Shown here: piece by piece, positions 37,798 to 47,277 of the stretch | Numbering within the stretch: position 1 is the first letter of the stretch | How the letters are laid out: every line of letters begins with the position of its first letter | Assembly (NCBI RefSeq): GCF_002072955.1 | Contig: NZ_LPUF01000006.1 | Coordinates: 1-64,000 of the forward strand | From: Methyloprofundus sedimenti | GTDB lineage: Bacteria > Pseudomonadota > Gammaproteobacteria > Methylococcales > Methylomonadaceae | Length of the DNA stretch: 64,000 nt | Direction: 5' to 3' | Program-made: the position numbers and the translations under genes | Notes under the pieces: generated by a model | What the model saw: only the letters and a program-made list of their open reading frames with translations | Told to the model about the DNA's origin: nothing | The model's database searches: none

Positions 37798-38466
37798 ATG
37801 GATAATACAACACGATTACAGTATTTATCGGCAATGGGTATTGATGTCTGGGTGCCGAGAATTATTGCCGAAAATACTGAAATAGAGGCCATGGCCTCTG
37901 ACGCTGCAAAGGATAGCTGGTCAAGCTTGCATACTGAAATGCGTGCTTGCCAGCAATGTGATTTATGCCAGACTAGACAGCAAGTTGTTATTGGTGCAGG
38001 AAATCAACATGCAGATTATATGTGGATAACCGAAGCACCAGGTCTTGAAGAAGAGCAGCAAGGCTTGCCGTTTGCAGATGATTCAGCCGAGTTGTTAACA
38101 GAAATGCTGAGGGCAATGCAACTAAGCAGGGAGCAGGTTTATATCACGCATATAGTTAAATGTCGTCCCCCTGAAGATCGAGATCCAAAGGCTCAGGAGT
38201 TAGTTGCTTGTGACGCCTTTTTGCAACGTCAAATTGCCTTGATTCAACCTAAAGTATTAATTGCTGTAGGGAGAATTGCGGCACATAAATTATTGCAAAG
38301 CAAAGCCCCCCTGGCGGACTTAAGGGGAATTGAACATCAATTTTCAGGTGTCCCATTGATTACCATGTATCACCCTGCCTATTTGTTACGCTCCTTAACA
38401 GAAAAATCAAAAGCATGGCAAGATATGCAGATGGCTTTAACTCTTTTAAACAAATATAAAAAATAA
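37798..38466 (+). CDS. Uracil-DNA glycosylase, family 4/5-like
   Basis: A 222-aa protein of the UDG superfamily. CQQCDLCQTRQQVVIGAGNQHA is the N-terminal iron-sulfur type cysteine segment. The catalytic motif region is WITEAPGLEEEQQGLPFADDSAELL, and the C-terminal motif is MYHPAYLLR (HPA). VKCRPPEDRDPKAQE provides another cluster Cys. It would remove uracil from DNA; the TEAPG variant replaces the usual GEAPG of family 4, seen also in many gammaproteobacterial homologues. An N-terminal ~45-residue extension is unassigned. Its stop overlaps rimI by one base. Confidence 0.88.
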   Translation: MDNTTRLQYLSAMGIDVWVPRIIAENTEIEAMASDAAKDSWSSLHTEMRACQQCDLCQTRQQVVIGAGNQHADYMWITEAPGLEEEQQGLPFADDSAELLTEMLRAMQLSREQVYITHIVKCRPPEDRDPKAQELVACDAFLQRQIALIQPKVLIAVGRIAAHKLLQSKAPLADLRGIEHQFSGVPLITMYHPAYLLRSLTEKSKAWQDMQMALTLLNKYKK

Positions 38467-39020
38467 TGATAAAACGAGTATTCAATCAAATTAAAAGCTT
38501 AGTGACCTATGATGCAGACAGAGAATTTTACTCCAAAGTTTTTCCCGATTCATTAAGCCAAATAGAACTAATGCGTTTTCGTAAAATGAGCAAAGCGGAT
38601 TTACCACGAATTCTAGAAATAGAAGGGCAGGGTTATAATTACCCATGGAAAGAACCGATATTTCATGACTGTTTAAATGCGGCTCATTATGATTGCTGGG
38701 TGTGTGAAAACACTGAAAATAAAATTAACGCATTCTGTATTGTATCAACGGCTGTTGGTGAGGCAACCGTGCTTAATATTTGTATAGAACCGGATATGCG
38801 TCAGCAAGGTCTGGGACGAAAAGTTATGCAGCATGTTATTGATACAGCAAAAGCAAGGAAAGCTGAGAGTGTTTTCCTGGAAGTTCGTCCCTCTAATGCC
38901 GGCGCAATCGCCTTATATGAAAGCATGGGCTTTAACGAGATTGGTGTCAGACCAGGATATTACAAAGCAGAAAATGGTGAGCGCGAAGATGCCATCATGA
39001 TGGCTTATAGTCTCATTTAA
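38466..39020 (+). CDS. rimI: Ribosomal protein S18-alanine N-acetyltransferase
   Basis: A 184-aa GNAT enzyme. The acetyl-CoA loop is EPDMRQQGLGRKVMQHVI (R-x-x-G-x-G/A), and the C-terminal segment AIALYESMGFNEIGVRPGYYKAENGEREDAIMM is diagnostic of RimI. About 35 residues precede the canonical RimI start, which may reflect a family extension. It is translated with the uracil-DNA glycosylase (TAATG junction), a frequent pairing in gammaproteobacteria. Confidence 0.88.
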   Translation: MIKRVFNQIKSLVTYDADREFYSKVFPDSLSQIELMRFRKMSKADLPRILEIEGQGYNYPWKEPIFHDCLNAAHYDCWVCENTENKINAFCIVSTAVGEATVLNICIEPDMRQQGLGRKVMQHVIDTAKARKAESVFLEVRPSNAGAIALYESMGFNEIGVRPGYYKAENGEREDAIMMAYSLI

Positions 39021-39031
39021 TTTGCATAAAA

Positions 39032-39786
39032 TTGATTAAATTCAAGATCTTAAATTTCAGTCAGGTTTGCATTCTGTTCCTTGTTATTCAAGGAACGCTA
39101 TTTATCTTGCTGCGTGGCTCAGATGCATTATTACCAGCACTTATTCTAATTTCGCTTGTGTATATTTTATTGTTTTTTTTCTCCATGAATCTGAACTGTA
39201 ATTTCTATTTAAAAGCGAAAAATAATGCAAAAAAAGGCTGTGTACTTTTGGGCTTTGATGATGGTCCTGCCCCTGAAATGACCTTAAAAATACTGGATAT
39301 TTTAGATCAATATCATGCTCAAGCGGTTTTCTTTCTTATCGGGGAAAACGCCATCAAATACCCTGATATTGTTAGAGAAATTATCAACAGAGGCCACTTG
39401 GTCGGTGGACATACCCTGCACCATCCTACAAATTTTGGTACTCTGGATTTAGTCCGGGCTGAAGAAGAAATTATGCAGGGTATCTACGTTATAGAAGAGA
39501 TTATTAACCAGAAAGTCACACTTTTTAGACCTCCGTTTGGTGTAACTAATCCGGTAATTGCCACTATCATTAAAAAAATAATTTAGAGGTGTTAGGCTGG
39601 AATATAAGGTCTTATGATACTATCAATGTTAATGTACAGAAAATGCTACTGCGAATTACCCGAAAAATTAAAAGTGGCTCTAGTATACTTTTGCATGACC
39701 GGGTCAAGAATACTGTAGAAATACTCCCGGATATTTTGCAGGATATTCAAAATAAACAACTGAATATTTCCCCTCAAGCAGATTAG
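39032..39786 (+). pseudogene. Polysaccharide deacetylase (NodB domain), frameshifted
   Basis: Two membrane helices (about 10-50) lead into a NodB carbohydrate deacetylase domain: LGFDDGPAPEMT (catalytic Asp and metal Asp), GGHTLHHP (metal His pair) and RPPFGVTNP. The frame stops at 39584-39586 just after IKKII. In another frame the missing end resumes at once: VLGWNIRSYDTINVN ... ILLHDRVKNTVEILPDIL. One base lost in the run around AATAATTTAG restores a continuous protein of about 250 aa. The loss falls between two A/T runs, so it may be real or an assembly error. TTG at 39032 is the only start near the front. Confidence 0.85.
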
Positions 39787-39927
39787 TCAGTTTGGGTTAA
39801 AGAGAGGCATATTCCCATAAATTGCGCTGAGTATGGAACATTCCTTTTTACTCTCAGTAAGAGAAGGGGAACTGGAACCCGCAAGAGTCTAAATCAGTAA
39901 TATTAAATATCTTTTTTGGAGAAAATC

Positions 39928-40563
39928 ATGGTTGAAAATAGTCGGCAAGAGGAACAACTAGCAGCACGGGACACAGTAATCCGTGGTAATGATATTCATA
40001 ATGAGGTTCGACAAATCGTTGTTGATGCTTTGAAAAATGGGCAGATGGAGCCTGAGCATATCAAAGAAGTTCTGCAGGCAGTCGTCAATGGTGCTGTTGA
40101 GGGCGCAACTGAAAGTGAACCCGAAGCAAAAGAAATATTGCAACAAACAATCGCAGGGATAGATGATGCTTTAAGCCAGATTGCTCAGGCCTCTTCTCTG
40201 GCAATTGAAGAAGCCGCTGATAATGTTGAGCAATTTAACGAGCATGATTTGAAACGTGCTTTAACTGACTTAAATGACCTGGAAAAGCTGTTTTTTGATA
40301 CTTTGAATGATGTCGCAAAAGGCGGTCAGAAAGTGACTTCCGACATCATAAACAAACTCGTTCACCATCTGCAGCATAGCTCTACTTCAGTTGGCCGTAC
40401 TGTCGAAGAAACTTCCAGTCACTTAAGAACGTTTCTTTCCAGCAAAGGTAAAAATATTCCGCTAGCTGATATTGCAAAAACAACGGGTGCTTCTGTAGCG
40501 AGGATTGCTAGTGGTTTGCTCGCGGGTATTGCAGATAGTTTATCTGCTGACGAAAAAAAGTAA
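39928..40563 (+). CDS. Conserved helical protein, DUF6781-like (tentative)
   Basis: A 211-aa soluble, mostly helical acidic protein with no signal peptide. It has a C-terminal segment of Ala, Gly and Ser (FLSSKGKNIPLADIAKTTGASVARIASGLLAGIADSL). I recognise the general type (DUF6781) only tentatively and assign no function. TTTGGAG lies eight bases before the ATG; an in-frame TTG at 39916 overlaps this site and is less likely. The UbiB-like kinase follows after 45 bp on the same strand, so they may be co-transcribed. Confidence 0.68.
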   Translation: MVENSRQEEQLAARDTVIRGNDIHNEVRQIVVDALKNGQMEPEHIKEVLQAVVNGAVEGATESEPEAKEILQQTIAGIDDALSQIAQASSLAIEEAADNVEQFNEHDLKRALTDLNDLEKLFFDTLNDVAKGGQKVTSDIINKLVHHLQHSSTSVGRTVEETSSHLRTFLSSKGKNIPLADIAKTTGASVARIASGLLAGIADSLSADEKK

Positions 40564-40608
40564 ATCGATGAGCATCATTCAGCAACTGTAAGAGCACAAT
40601 ATCGTTCA

Positions 40609-42270
40609 ATGATATTAGGAACTTTAAATGCAGCTAAGGATCTTGGCCGGGTACATGAAATTGCATTAATCCTGATTCGTTATGGTTTTGGTGATATGGT
40701 TCGGCGTCTAGGTTTGTCGAATATCATTGATCGAGCCGGAAAAGTATTACATTGGTCAGAGGTAGAAGAGCTAGCTCATCTAGAGCCTCCGGCTCGAGTA
40801 CGCAGGGCTTTGGAGGAAATGGGGCCTACTTATGTGAAACTGGGCCAAATTTTGGCAACTCGTGCTGATTTATTTTCTGCAGAATGGATAAATGAGTTTG
40901 CAAAGCTACAGGATCAGGTACAGGCAGTTCCTTTTTCCGAAATCGAACCTCAATTACTAGAAGATCTGGGTGGACAGATTGACGATTTTTTTTCTGAGTT
41001 TAATCACCAGCCTTTTGCAACCGCATCCATAGGTCAAGTTTATCTTGCGCGATTAAAAAGAGGGCATCAGGTTATCGTTAAAGTACGGCGACCTGGAATT
41101 AGACCCAAGGTTGAGGCGGATTTGCGTTTGTTAAAGCAAATAGCTGAAATTGCCGAACGGGAAAGTAAAGATTTTCGTCGCTTTCAACCTAAAGAAATTA
41201 TTCATCAATTTACCTTATCAATGCGCCGCGAACTGGATCTGGCGGGTGAGTGTCGCAATGCAGAGCGGATCGCTAGCGCATTTTCCAATGATCCTGTTAT
41301 TATCATTCCCAAAGTGTACTGGCAATGGACCAGTGAACGAATGAATGTGCAGGAATACATTGATGGCATTCCTGCTCGTGACCTTGTGGCCATAAATAAT
41401 GCAGGTCTGGATCGTAAGCAATTAGCACGCAATGGCGCAGAAATAGTGATGAAAATGGTTTTGGAAGATGGCTTTTTCCATGCTGACCCGCATCCTGGCA
41501 ATCTGTTTTTTCTACCCGAAAATCGTATAGCATTTATTGATTTTGGCATGGTGGGTCGATTGACTGAGGAACGGCGCTCTCAGCTTGTGCATCTTTTACA
41601 GGGGGTTGTTGCCAGAAATACCAGCCAGGTGGTCAGGATTTTATTGAAATGGGCGGGTGATACACTGGCAAACACGGAGAGTCTAACTACCGATGTAGAT
41701 GGCTTAATTGATCAATATCATGATGTTTCACTTAAAGATATAGATATAGCAGGTTTTTTAAATGATTTGACCACCTTGTTGCGAGATCATCAGCTAAAGT
41801 TGCCTCCTGATCTGACTTTGCTAATGAAAACGTTAATTACTCTGGAAGGAATGGGACGGCAATTAGATCCAGATTTTAATATTGTGCAGGTAGCGACCCC
41901 TTTTTTACAGCGAGCTTTATTCAAGCGCTATACCCCCGATGCCATTGTAAAGCAAAGCTGGCAAAGTTTTTCCGGTATGCTCGAGTTGTTAACCGAACTG
42001 CCCAACGACTTGCACCGCTTACTGGATCTGGCGCGACGTGGAGCGTTAGGTGTACGCCTTGATATTGCAAAACCTGAGTGGTTAGCTAAAGAGTTAGACA
42101 GAGTAGTGAATCGTTTATCAGTCAGCCTGATCACTTCAGCTTTAATTGTCGGTAGCTCTATCGTTTCCACAGTGGAAGGTGGAGCCTCTTCATTTCTCGG
42201 ACTGATAGGGTTTGTCGGTGCTTTTATGGGCGGAATCTGGTTATTGTTCTCTATCTGGCGTAGCGGTTAG
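40609..42270 (+). CDS. UbiB/AarF-family protein kinase-like (ABC1)
   Basis: A 553-aa protein of the UbiB/ABC1 atypical kinase family, similar in length to E. coli UbiB (546). The KxGQ motif is in PTYVKLGQILATRADLF, the Ala-rich nucleotide loop in ATASIGQVYLARLKRGHQVIVKV, and the metal site in FFHADPHPGNLFF and AFIDFGMVG. One or two membrane helices end the protein. It may support ubiquinone synthesis, but the usual ubiE-ubiJ-ubiB cluster is absent, so I do not use the symbol. No Shine-Dalgarno sequence is visible. Confidence 0.88.
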   Translation: MILGTLNAAKDLGRVHEIALILIRYGFGDMVRRLGLSNIIDRAGKVLHWSEVEELAHLEPPARVRRALEEMGPTYVKLGQILATRADLFSAEWINEFAKLQDQVQAVPFSEIEPQLLEDLGGQIDDFFSEFNHQPFATASIGQVYLARLKRGHQVIVKVRRPGIRPKVEADLRLLKQIAEIAERESKDFRRFQPKEIIHQFTLSMRRELDLAGECRNAERIASAFSNDPVIIIPKVYWQWTSERMNVQEYIDGIPARDLVAINNAGLDRKQLARNGAEIVMKMVLEDGFFHADPHPGNLFFLPENRIAFIDFGMVGRLTEERRSQLVHLLQGVVARNTSQVVRILLKWAGDTLANTESLTTDVDGLIDQYHDVSLKDIDIAGFLNDLTTLLRDHQLKLPPDLTLLMKTLITLEGMGRQLDPDFNIVQVATPFLQRALFKRYTPDAIVKQSWQSFSGMLELLTELPNDLHRLLDLARRGALGVRLDIAKPEWLAKELDRVVNRLSVSLITSALIVGSSIVSTVEGGASSFLGLIGFVGAFMGGIWLLFSIWRSG

Positions 42271-42727
42271 GTTGTAATGCGACATTAACACAGGTGCGTT
42301 AATGTCGCGCTCCGGTGGAGCACCATATTAGCAATCTGTTTTTTACTCTACTCCTGATTTTATTCCTGAATTCGAAATTCAGGACCTGAGCCTCTATTCT
42401 TGCTCTGTTCTCTAAACCCGCTTCGACTTTGGACATCAGTGCTTGAAAGTGTGCGATATGAATAGAAGGAAGTCAATGCTACAAAAAAGCATTCATGGTA
42501 TTGGCAACTGATATAAATGCCATCAGGCATTGAGGTGATATGACTAATAATCAAATGTCTTAGCCGGAAAAGCTTTTATTTATTCCATCTTATATCAAAA
42601 AAAGCGTATATCTCTATGTTTTTTATAGTTAATTTGAGTGGGCACATCAGGATCTACCCCCTTTTTTTCCTATATACTTCAGTACTAAGAGCATACATTT
42701 CTCATACACAATCGAAGGGATTGCAAT
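42271..42727. other. Intergenic 457 bp with several hairpins, no gene
   Basis: No coding frame was found. Three perfect inverted repeats are present: the 42279-42308 stem-loop (listed separately), GCTCC/GGAGC at 42309-42321, and CCTGAATT/AATTCAGG around 42365-42383. The promoter of nadE must lie toward the right end. Confidence 0.5.
42279..42308 (+). terminator. Stem-loop behind the UbiB-like gene
   Basis: GCGACATTAAC (42279-42289) and GTTAATGTCGC (42298-42308) form a perfect 11-bp stem with an 8-nt loop, eight bases after the stop. There is no T run, so it could be a processing or transcript-stability element rather than an intrinsic terminator. Confidence 0.5.
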
Positions 42728-44401
42728 ATGCTTAAAATTGCTATTAAGCAGATGAACTCTACCGTTGCTGATTTTACGGGCAATACAAACATGATGATCG
42801 ATGCCATGCAAGCAGCAGCAAGGAAAAGCACTGACCTTCTGGTATTTCCTGAATTATCTCTTTGTGGCTATTATCCATATGATTTAATTTATGAGCCTTT
42901 TTTTATACACCAATCCGACCAAGCTTTATCTCATTTACTTGAAGCTTCAAATCAGTTCCCAGAACTCACCAGTATTATTGGTACAGTCCGTAGAAATAAA
43001 GGCTCAGGAAATCCCTTTTATAATGCCCTGGTCGTTATTAGCAACGGTAAAGTTATCGCCGAGTATTACAAGCAGTTGCTACCTACTTACAATGTATTTG
43101 ATGAACGAAGGCACTTCGAGCCTGGACCGGCAGTCCCCTGTTTAATTACAGTGAACAACATAAAAATTGGCTTGTTAATCTGCGAAGATAGCTGGAATGA
43201 TTCTGAACGAAAGTACACTGTAAACCCTTTTAGAGCATTAGTAGTACAAAAACCTGAGCTACTAATAATTATTAATGCTAGCCCATCAAATATAGGCAAG
43301 CGAGAGCAACGGCATAATATTTTGTCAAACGTTGCCAGACATTATCAGCTACCTCTGTTATCGGTTAATTCAGTCGGTGGCCAGGATAGTCTGGTGTTCG
43401 ATGGCGCTTCTTTTGCAATAAATGACAAAGGTGTTGTTATCTATGAAGCAGCGCAGTTTACTGCTACTCAAGAATATATTTGTTTTGATGCACAAGGCTT
43501 TAAGAATTATTCTTCTAGCCCGTGTACATCCTCCAATAATGAACTGGCATTTAAGCAGATAATATTAGGTTTAAGAGACTACTCTCGCCGATGTGGTTTT
43601 AATAAAGTAGTGATTGGCTTATCTGGTGGAATTGACTCAGCTCTCACCCTGACTTTAGCCGTTGATGCATTAAGTGCTGATAATGTTATCGGAATTACGA
43701 TGCCTTCGGTTTTTTCTAGTAAAGGCTCGGTCTCTGATTCAAAGAAACTGTGTGAAAACCTGGGGGTAAAGTTGATTAATCACCCGATTAAACAACTGGT
43801 TGAACAATATTCAATCGATTTCAGCAAAGCATTTAACAAAACATTGCAAGGACTTACTTTAGAAAATTTACAAGCCCGGATTCGTGGCACAATCTTGATG
43901 GAATATTCTAATGAATTTGATGCCTTACTGTTATCCACAGGAAACAAATCTGAAATATCCATTGGTTACTGTACGCTCTATGGTGATACTAACGGAGGGT
44001 TGAACCTATTAGGTGATCTCTATAAAACAGAGGTTTACAGTCTATCTGAATATATTAACAATCGCGCAGGATATGATGTTATCCCGATGAATATTATTAA
44101 CAAAGAGCCGTCAGCTGAATTAGCAGTCAATCAGAAAGATACTGATACTTTACCGCCCTATGAAGTTTTAGATGAAATTCTGAAATATTTAATTGAAGGC
44201 AAACAATTATCAGAAATTGAATATGCACATGTGAAAAATTATATTACTCAATTAGATGAAACTGATCCAGCTCTGGTTAATAAAGTTAGAAAAATGATTG
44301 CCCATAATGAATATAAGCGCTTTCAAGCACCACCAATTATTAGATTACGTGCAAGAGCCTTTGGCAACGGCAGGCAAATGCCTATAACTGCAAAATATTA
44401 G
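42728..44401 (+). CDS. nadE: Glutamine-dependent NAD+ synthetase
   Basis: A 557-aa bifunctional enzyme. The N-terminal nitrilase-fold glutaminase (about 1-250) shows its Glu/Lys/Cys triad in FPELSLCGYYPYD, YYKQLLPTYNVFDE and GLLICEDSWN. The C-terminal synthetase has the PP-loop GLSGGIDSALTL and STGNKSEISIGYCTLYGD. It amidates deamido-NAD with ammonia drawn from glutamine. AAGGGA lies ten bases upstream of the ATG. It forms a single-gene unit. Confidence 0.95.
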   Translation: MLKIAIKQMNSTVADFTGNTNMMIDAMQAAARKSTDLLVFPELSLCGYYPYDLIYEPFFIHQSDQALSHLLEASNQFPELTSIIGTVRRNKGSGNPFYNALVVISNGKVIAEYYKQLLPTYNVFDERRHFEPGPAVPCLITVNNIKIGLLICEDSWNDSERKYTVNPFRALVVQKPELLIIINASPSNIGKREQRHNILSNVARHYQLPLLSVNSVGGQDSLVFDGASFAINDKGVVIYEAAQFTATQEYICFDAQGFKNYSSSPCTSSNNELAFKQIILGLRDYSRRCGFNKVVIGLSGGIDSALTLTLAVDALSADNVIGITMPSVFSSKGSVSDSKKLCENLGVKLINHPIKQLVEQYSIDFSKAFNKTLQGLTLENLQARIRGTILMEYSNEFDALLLSTGNKSEISIGYCTLYGDTNGGLNLLGDLYKTEVYSLSEYINNRAGYDVIPMNIINKEPSAELAVNQKDTDTLPPYEVLDEILKYLIEGKQLSEIEYAHVKNYITQLDETDPALVNKVRKMIAHNEYKRFQAPPIIRLRARAFGNGRQMPITAKY

Positions 44402-44619
44402 ATCCGTTAGCTTTAGATCTGGGCTGAAAACTCTCATGTCGATGATTCGGCTTTATCCTTGATCAAACCGCGCGGCCAAAGCCTATCCACAAGAATGCGT
44501 CGGCCGTCATGCTTGTCAGGTTGGTTATATACCCTTTTAATCCTGAATCGATAATGTTCTGGCTGTTGCATTTATGAGGTGACCATTTTCAATGGCCTCC
44601 ACAGCAGTCAAAAGCCCCG

Positions 44620-44644
44620 CTATCGAGACCTGTTTTATCGATAG
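44620..44644 (-). terminator. Possible terminator of the nitric oxide reductase gene
   Basis: On the minus strand CTATCGA pairs with TCGATAG around an 11-nt loop, starting 7 bases beyond the stop. It is followed by CGGGGCTTTTG, so only four T follow after a GC-rich gap. The 249-bp space to nadE is otherwise empty. Confidence 0.45.
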
Positions 44645-44650
44645 GATTAT

Positions 44651-46939
44651 TTATTCCACACAGCGCGCACCCAGCCAACCCTTGATGGAGGCTATGACCA
44701 ACGGTACGGCACCCAATAGAATAAATACCAAGTCACCGGGGAGTCGTAGCCATTCAATCAGGCGCGAGCGCTCGCTGCCAATGTAGTCAAGGCTACGCGC
44801 GTGCCAATAACCATGCTGAACGACATCCCAGACCTGTAACACGCCGCTGGGGAACAAACTCATGCTTAGCATTAGAGCCAGGCCGACGTTGCTGCCCCAA
44901 AATCCGACCTTAACGTATTTCTCGATGTCGACCCAGCGTGCTTCATCGCTGGTCTGGCGCAACACAAAAACCATCAGCGCCAGTGCCAGCATGCCAAATA
45001 CGCCCATCATCGCGGCATGGCCATGGTTGGGCGTTAGTTGGGTGCCGACCTCATAGTAGCTGACGATAGGCAGGTTGATGAGAAAGCCGAAAATACCGGC
45101 GCCGACGAAGTTCCAGAAGCCGACAGCCATCAAAAAGTAGAAAGTCCATTTATGCGGTATGGCGACTGATTTGCCGCAAATATCGCAATCAGCACGTGTG
45201 GTGCGGACAAAATCCCAGGCGTCCAGGGTTAGCAGTGTCAGCGGCACCACTTCCAGTACTGAGACCATGGCCGACATCGCCATGTTGACACTACTTTGGC
45301 CGGTAAAATACCAGTGATGACCGGTGCCGATCAGGCCGCCAGCGAAATATAAAATGGCATCGAGGTAAATCACTCGAAGCGCAACATTAAGTCGGGTAAG
45401 ACCCAGTTGATAAAACATCAACGCCACCAATGTGGTGGCGAAGAATTCAAAGAAACCTTCGACCCATAGATGAATGATCCAAAAACGCCAGGTATCGACC
45501 ACGGTGAAGTTAGTCTTGGCCCCATAGAAGAGTGCTGGTATGTAGAACAGCGGAATTGCCAGGGAAGCCAACAGAAACAACCTTACCAAAGGTTTCGCGA
45601 CTGGCTCACACAAGGATTTCGGCTGCACCAACTTAAATAATATCGCAAACCACACCAATAGACCGACAATCAGCAAGTACTGCCACAGCCGGCCGAGCTC
45701 CAGGTATTCCCAACCCTGATTGCCGAGCCAGAACCACCATTGACCCAGCATTTGAGAAATCCCCGCCCACTCACCTATCAGGCTGCCGCCTATGACCACG
45801 ACGAAAGCAGCGAATAACAGATTTACCCAGCCTGCTAACCAGCGCGGTTCATCCTTGCGTAGCGATCGGCCGAGAAACAAGGCCGCGGCGACAAAGGCAG
45901 TAGCTATCCAGAAAACGGCTAATTGCAGATGCCAGGTACGCATCAGATTGCTGGGAAATATGGCTTCCAGTTCAAGGCCGTAAAAACTGCCAGGGTCGGC
46001 GCGATAGTGTGCCGTTGCACCGCCCACCAAAGTCTGGGCAAGAAACAGCAGAGCGACCACCACAAAAAATTTCACCAGTGCTAGTTGACCGGCGCTGGCT
46101 TGACCCGGTAGCAGATGGGGATGTACATGCTCTCCGCTGCTAATCCAACCAAGATAATCGAATTTGCCGAACATCAATAATACGATACCAATGCCGGCCA
46201 GCAATACGATAAGACTCAATGCACTCCACAACAGTGCATCGGGAATGGCTGTATTACCAACACTAGGGTCGTATGGAAAATTGTTGGTATAGGAATAGTT
46301 CTCATCGGGGCGATTAGTCACCGAGGCCCAAGCTGTCCAAGTCACGAAGGCGGTAATTTGCTGCAATTCAGTTGGATCGCTGATCAGGCCACGCTGGAGT
46401 CCACCGTTACGTTCGGGGTTCAGAAAATAATCTGTCCAATAAGCAATCTGCTTATGGTAAGCCGTGGTTTCCGACCGGGTCAGATGCAGCGTTGTGCTGG
46501 CGGCATCATAATGATTGGTTTTTAGTTCGACCGCCACTTGCGCATACACAGCCGCTAGTTGACCGGGTGTCAGTGCAACTAGTGGCTGGTGATATTGTTG
46601 TTGCGCAATAGCCGTGGCAGTGTCTTCGCCGATACGGTGCAATGCCTCGGCCGAATAATCCGGCCCCAGGTATGCGCCATGCCCCCAGATACTGCCGTTG
46701 TTCATCAATCCGTATTTGAGAAAGATTGCCTGGCCCTCGCTGATGTCATCGCCGGTAAACAAGGGTACGCCTTGCGCATCAAGTACCTGTGTGGGGATCG
46801 GTGGAGCATTACGATAAGCCAACGATGTGATGGTGATTAGCCCCGCAAAGCCCAATACCATTACGATCAATACTGTGCGCAGCCACCATGGAGACAATGC
46901 AGGATTCTCTGCAATTAAGGGTTGTGCGGTAATATTCAT
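44651..46939 (-). CDS. norZ: Quinol-dependent nitric oxide reductase (qNor)
   Basis: A 762-aa heme-copper superfamily enzyme that reduces 2 NO to N2O with electrons from quinol, at the inner membrane. The N-terminal ~230 residues form the NorC-like periplasmic domain with no CxxCH, as in qNor. The 12-14 helix NorB part follows: MRTWHLQLAVFW (heme ligand), HLWVEGFFEFF (FeB His and Glu, about residues 488-493), GTGHHWYF (the other two FeB His, about 538-540) and HGHAAMMG (heme ligands). Both residues that are changed in nitric oxide dismutases, the FeB His and the Glu, are retained, so this is a true reductase. A good AGGAG lies before the ATG. A decayed reductase-like gene sits 38 bp upstream. 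Confidence 0.95.
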   Translation of the reverse strand: MNITAQPLIAENPALSPWWLRTVLIVMVLGFAGLITITSLAYRNAPPIPTQVLDAQGVPLFTGDDISEGQAIFLKYGLMNNGSIWGHGAYLGPDYSAEALHRIGEDTATAIAQQQYHQPLVALTPGQLAAVYAQVAVELKTNHYDAASTTLHLTRSETTAYHKQIAYWTDYFLNPERNGGLQRGLISDPTELQQITAFVTWTAWASVTNRPDENYSYTNNFPYDPSVGNTAIPDALLWSALSLIVLLAGIGIVLLMFGKFDYLGWISSGEHVHPHLLPGQASAGQLALVKFFVVVALLFLAQTLVGGATAHYRADPGSFYGLELEAIFPSNLMRTWHLQLAVFWIATAFVAAALFLGRSLRKDEPRWLAGWVNLLFAAFVVVIGGSLIGEWAGISQMLGQWWFWLGNQGWEYLELGRLWQYLLIVGLLVWFAILFKLVQPKSLCEPVAKPLVRLFLLASLAIPLFYIPALFYGAKTNFTVVDTWRFWIIHLWVEGFFEFFATTLVALMFYQLGLTRLNVALRVIYLDAILYFAGGLIGTGHHWYFTGQSSVNMAMSAMVSVLEVVPLTLLTLDAWDFVRTTRADCDICGKSVAIPHKWTFYFLMAVGFWNFVGAGIFGFLINLPIVSYYEVGTQLTPNHGHAAMMGVFGMLALALMVFVLRQTSDEARWVDIEKYVKVGFWGSNVGLALMLSMSLFPSGVLQVWDVVQHGYWHARSLDYIGSERSRLIEWLRLPGDLVFILLGAVPLVIASIKGWLGARCVE

Positions 46940-46977
46940 GCTGTGTCTCCTTTAGTAAGCACCTAATACAGTCGTCA

Positions 46978-47277
46978 TCAGTAGCCTGAAAACTCTTCCG
47001 TGCGCATGTTGTCGTCGTTAACGCCTGCTTCGCTCAGTATTTACCGCATCGCATTCACCATCTCGGGTGGGCTGTCGATGTATTTCAGGAGCATGGCTTT
47101 GCTGATAAGTCTGCTTTCCACATGCCACTCGCGTCTGGACTTTTTCATCTGCGCCATCGTAGCGACAAAAGTGTAGTTTGGATTTGCAGGGTGAGATTCT
47201 CTCAAATCGTCCAGAAACGCAGCATCTTGCGGTGTTCAGTTGGAATAAAAGACTACGATACAAAGCCGTACATCTTT
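46978..47277 (-). pseudogene. Remnant of an FAD/NAD(P)-binding reductase domain
   Basis: One minus-strand frame gives the C-terminal NAD-binding part of a ferredoxin-NAD(P) reductase-like protein: VVFYSN-stop-TPQDAAFLDDL, then NPNYTFVATMAQMKKS, AMLLKYIDS, PPEMVNAMR-stop-ILSEAGVNDDNMRTEEFSGY and a natural stop at 46978-46980. The ending (G/PP.MV.AM...L.EAGV....R.EEF.GY) is diagnostic of this family. It has two internal stops, and about a dozen residues (the strand between YIDS and PPEM) are missing. The N-terminal FAD domain is gone. It ends 38 bp before norZ on the same strand, so it once shared the operon. Confidence 0.8.

Noticed and set aside
42360-42554. 64-codon minus-strand frame before nadE
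   Set aside because: It has no ribosome binding site and no recognisable domain, and it covers a short inverted repeat.
44651-46939. Possible nitric oxide dismutase (NOD)
   Set aside because: The FeB Glu (HLWVEG) and both His of GTGHHW are present; NOD replaces the Glu and one His. The gene is therefore called qNor.
47018-47263. 81-codon minus-strand frame upstream of norZ
   Set aside because: It lies in the wrong frame over the reductase remnant; the frame next to it carries the recognisable protein motifs.
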